A stretch of DNA of 14,730 nucleotides. It comes from Chloroflexota bacterium. GTDB lineage: Bacteria; Chloroflexota; Chloroflexia; Thermomicrobiales; JADLAZ01. The first letter of the stretch is position 1; every line of letters begins with the position of its first letter. The stretch covers positions 1 through 14,730 of the forward strand of contig JADLAZ010000144.1 of NCBI GenBank assembly GCA_020849725.1, written 5' to 3'. The translations under genes were made by a program, and so were the position numbers. A model generated the notes under the pieces. It worked only from the letters and a program-made list of their open reading frames with translations, had not been told where the DNA came from and did not search any database. This document shows, piece after piece, positions 13,079 through 14,730 of the stretch.

Positions 13079-14725
13079 CTATGGGCCGAATAGTTGGACC
13101 TCACTGAAGCCGCCGAGGCGGCCGTTGTTGGTCGGGTTGCCGAACAGCCAGCGGATGTACTGGGTCTGGCGGCCGATGGCGCGCTCCTGCCAGACATTGG
13201 AGGTCTGGCCGGCGCTCAGCGTCGCCACCGTCTCCCAGGTCTGGTTGTCGTTCGACACCTGAATGGTGAACGACTGGGCCATGCTGACCGTGCCGATCTG
13301 CCACTTGGCGCGGTCCACCTGGCGCACGCTGCCGAGATTGAGCGTGAACGAGGCCGATGAGGGGAAGGTCCAGCCCGTCTCCCAGCGCGTGTAGGTCAGG
13401 CCATCGAGCAGCCGACTGGCCTGGTTGGCGTTCTCGCTGGCGGTGGCGGTCAGGCCGGCGAGCTGGTTTGGCAGCGGTGTGCGCGTGATGGTGGGCGTCG
13501 CCGTCGGCGGTGGTGGTGGCGCGGTGGGCGTGACGGTCCTGGTGGGAGTGGGGCTGGCGGTGGGCGTCACCGTCACCGTGAGGGTGATCGTCGGCTCGGT
13601 GGTCGCCACCGGCGCGGTGGTGGCGGTTGGGGGGATCGTGGTGGTGGGCGGGGTTGTGGCCGTCGACACGGGCGTCGCGGTGGCGTCCGGATCGGGTGTC
13701 GGCGTGGCCGTTGCCGTCACGTCGGGCGTGGGCAGCGCCGGCGTCGGTGTGACCGTGGCGGTCGGCGTGGGCGGCGCGACACCACCGGGGCCGCCCAGAT
13801 AGCCTTCGAATGGCGGCAGGCTGGGGTCGCCGGTGAGCGCCGGGTAGTCGCAGCCGGCGGGTGTGACCGGGTAGACGCGGCTGGTCGCCCGCGTCGGCGC
13901 GATCGCCTCCGGCAGACAGCGCGCCCAGGCGATGTTGGTCGGGTCGGTCAGCTTGCCGTAGCGGTCATGCGGAATGGTCGGGAACAGGTTGGGATTGAGC
14001 CAGACGACGCCGGGCGTATCCTGCAGCACGTCAACGGCGTAGTCGACGCAAGGCATAGCCTCGTCGCCCGGCCGGCGGTCACCGGCCCAGCTGATGCAGG
14101 TGCGCCAGCGAATGACGCCGGCGCTGTAGAAGGCGCCTTGCTGCGGCTGACCCGTGGCGTCGAGGAACGTCGCCGGGATGATCTCCACCCGGATGTCGCC
14201 ACCGATGATCTGCTCACCGATAAAATCTTTGGTGTACCAGATCTCCTTGCCACTACCGACCGCCAGCTCATAGACGTTGACCAGCCCCTCCCAGTGGACC
14301 CAGCGGCCGTTGGGGCCGCTGGCGGCGCCGGCGTTCGGGTTCGGGAACTCCATGACGACATAGTGCCGGTAGGGGATCGCCGGCCGCGCGCCCTGGCCGT
14401 CCCAGCCCGGCTGGCCGGGGGGCACGCCGACGAAGTTGGGGTTCGCCTGCGAGTGGAAGCTCACGCAGTAGCCCCGCCCGCTCAGCCCGGTCGGGGCGAA
14501 CACCGTGTAGAGGGGAATCTCGACCGGGTACGGGTACTGCGGGTGGCACGAGAGCGTGTTGACGGTGCGGTAGATGGTGAAGTCCTGGCCGGGGATGTTC
14601 GCCCCGCTGCGGTTGGCGGGGCCAACGCCGGCCAGCACCGTCGACAGGCTCAGACCGAGCAGGACCGCGATCAGCAGCAGAGCCAGGCGCAGTGTGACCC
14701 GATGCCGGCGATCGGCGTTCAACAC
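13079..14725 (-). CDS. Secreted protein: six-cysteine N-terminal domain, Pro/Thr stalk, discoidin (F5/8 type C) domain
   Basis: A 548-residue exported protein. Residues 1-32 form a signal peptide (RRHR, then TLRLALLLIAVLLGLSLSTVLAG, likely cut near Ala32). Residues 33-315 are a domain I do not recognise, with six cysteines (60, 87, 210, 226, 270, 292) that could form three disulfides, and Trp/Tyr-rich blocks such as RWVHWEGLVNVYEL and VIRWRTCISWAG. Residues 318-419 are a Pro/Thr/Ala/Val stalk of TATPTP type. Residues 420-546 are a discoidin/F5/8-type C (CBM32-like) domain, usually binding carbohydrate: LTATASENANQASRLLDG, TRWETGW, FTLNLGSVRQVDRAKWQIG, FTIQVSNDNQTWETV, and a YIRWLFGNPTNNGRLGGFSEVQLFG end. 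It probably acts at the cell surface on a glycan, but no catalytic domain is recognised. The GTG at 14725 is followed by TTG 14722; the window ends five bases upstream, so the start could lie slightly outside. Confidence 0.8.
   Translation of the reverse strand: MLNADRRHRVTLRLALLLIAVLLGLSLSTVLAGVGPANRSGANIPGQDFTIYRTVNTLSCHPQYPYPVEIPLYTVFAPTGLSGRGYCVSFHSQANPNFVGVPPGQPGWDGQGARPAIPYRHYVVMEFPNPNAGAASGPNGRWVHWEGLVNVYELAVGSGKEIWYTKDFIGEQIIGGDIRVEIIPATFLDATGQPQQGAFYSAGVIRWRTCISWAGDRRPGDEAMPCVDYAVDVLQDTPGVVWLNPNLFPTIPHDRYGKLTDPTNIAWARCLPEAIAPTRATSRVYPVTPAGCDYPALTGDPSLPPFEGYLGGPGGVAPPTPTATVTPTPALPTPDVTATATPTPDPDATATPVSTATTPPTTTIPPTATTAPVATTEPTITLTVTVTPTASPTPTRTVTPTAPPPPPTATPTITRTPLPNQLAGLTATASENANQASRLLDGLTYTRWETGWTFPSSASFTLNLGSVRQVDRAKWQIGTVSMAQSFTIQVSNDNQTWETVATLSAGQTSNVWQERAIGRQTQYIRWLFGNPTNNGRLGGFSEVQLFGP
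13469..13774 (-). repeat. Low-complexity Pro/Thr stalk coding region
   Basis: It encodes residues 318-419 of the discoidin protein, built from irregular TPTAT, TATPTP and PPTATT units. It is typical of an extended, possibly glycosylated spacer between surface domains. The DNA is GTGGGCGT-like on the plus strand and prone to length change. Confidence 0.7.
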
Positions 14726-14730
14726 TGGGA

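Overview
The window looks like chromosomal DNA of a high-GC bacterium, most probably a Chloroflexota member. The hints are compositional and family-based: a Tat-type lipoprotein with a long Ala/Pro/Thr linker in front of a sugar-binding domain, a secreted protein with a TATPTP-type stalk, a tandem WYFAEGYTG-type extracellular repeat protein, an F420-type luciferase-like oxidoreductase, and a scatter of short palindromic intergenic elements. The phylum assignment is inference; there is no rRNA or other marker gene here.

Layout. 1-400 (+) is the 3' end of a secreted repeat protein, followed by a strong hairpin. 659-1339 (+) is a PilZ protein whose stop codon lies inside a perfect 14-bp hairpin. 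4845 down to 1445 (-) is an ABC importer cluster in the order permease, permease, lipoprotein binding protein, with no ATPase. 4846-5239 is a 394-bp gene-free stretch holding a hairpin and a perfect 12-bp palindrome. 6481 down to 5240 (-) is a NadD-like nucleotidyltransferase whose first ~75 codons appear to come from an intergenic repeat. 7810 down to 6539 (-) is a class-III aminotransferase. 7987-8859 (+) is a three-part protein: SnoaL-like domain, probable alpha/beta-barrel domain, zinc ribbon. 10170 down to 9130 (-) is a double-SIS sugar isomerase/deaminase-like protein, divergent from 10423-11502 (+), a mandelate racemase-group enolase-superfamily enzyme with its catalytic set intact. 11561-11976 (+) holds two tiny overlapping ORFs across a run of inverted repeats. 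12962 down to 12006 (-) is a luciferase-like oxidoreductase. 14725 down to 13079 (-) is a secreted six-cysteine protein with a discoidin-type C-terminal domain.

How the genes may fit together. The sugar importer, the SIS protein (phosphosugar/amino-sugar isomerase or deglycase type) and the enolase-superfamily enzyme (sugar-acid dehydratase/racemase type) would suit uptake and catabolism of a carbohydrate or amino-sugar acid. They are not one operon and the link is an inference from content. The remaining genes look like independently transcribed accessory genes. I found no phage, transposase, CRISPR, tRNA or rRNA, and no clear defence or secondary-metabolite system. The least explained parts are the small-ORF/inverted-repeat block at 11561-11976, the repeat-derived start of the NadD-like gene, and the SnoaL/barrel/zinc-ribbon fusion.
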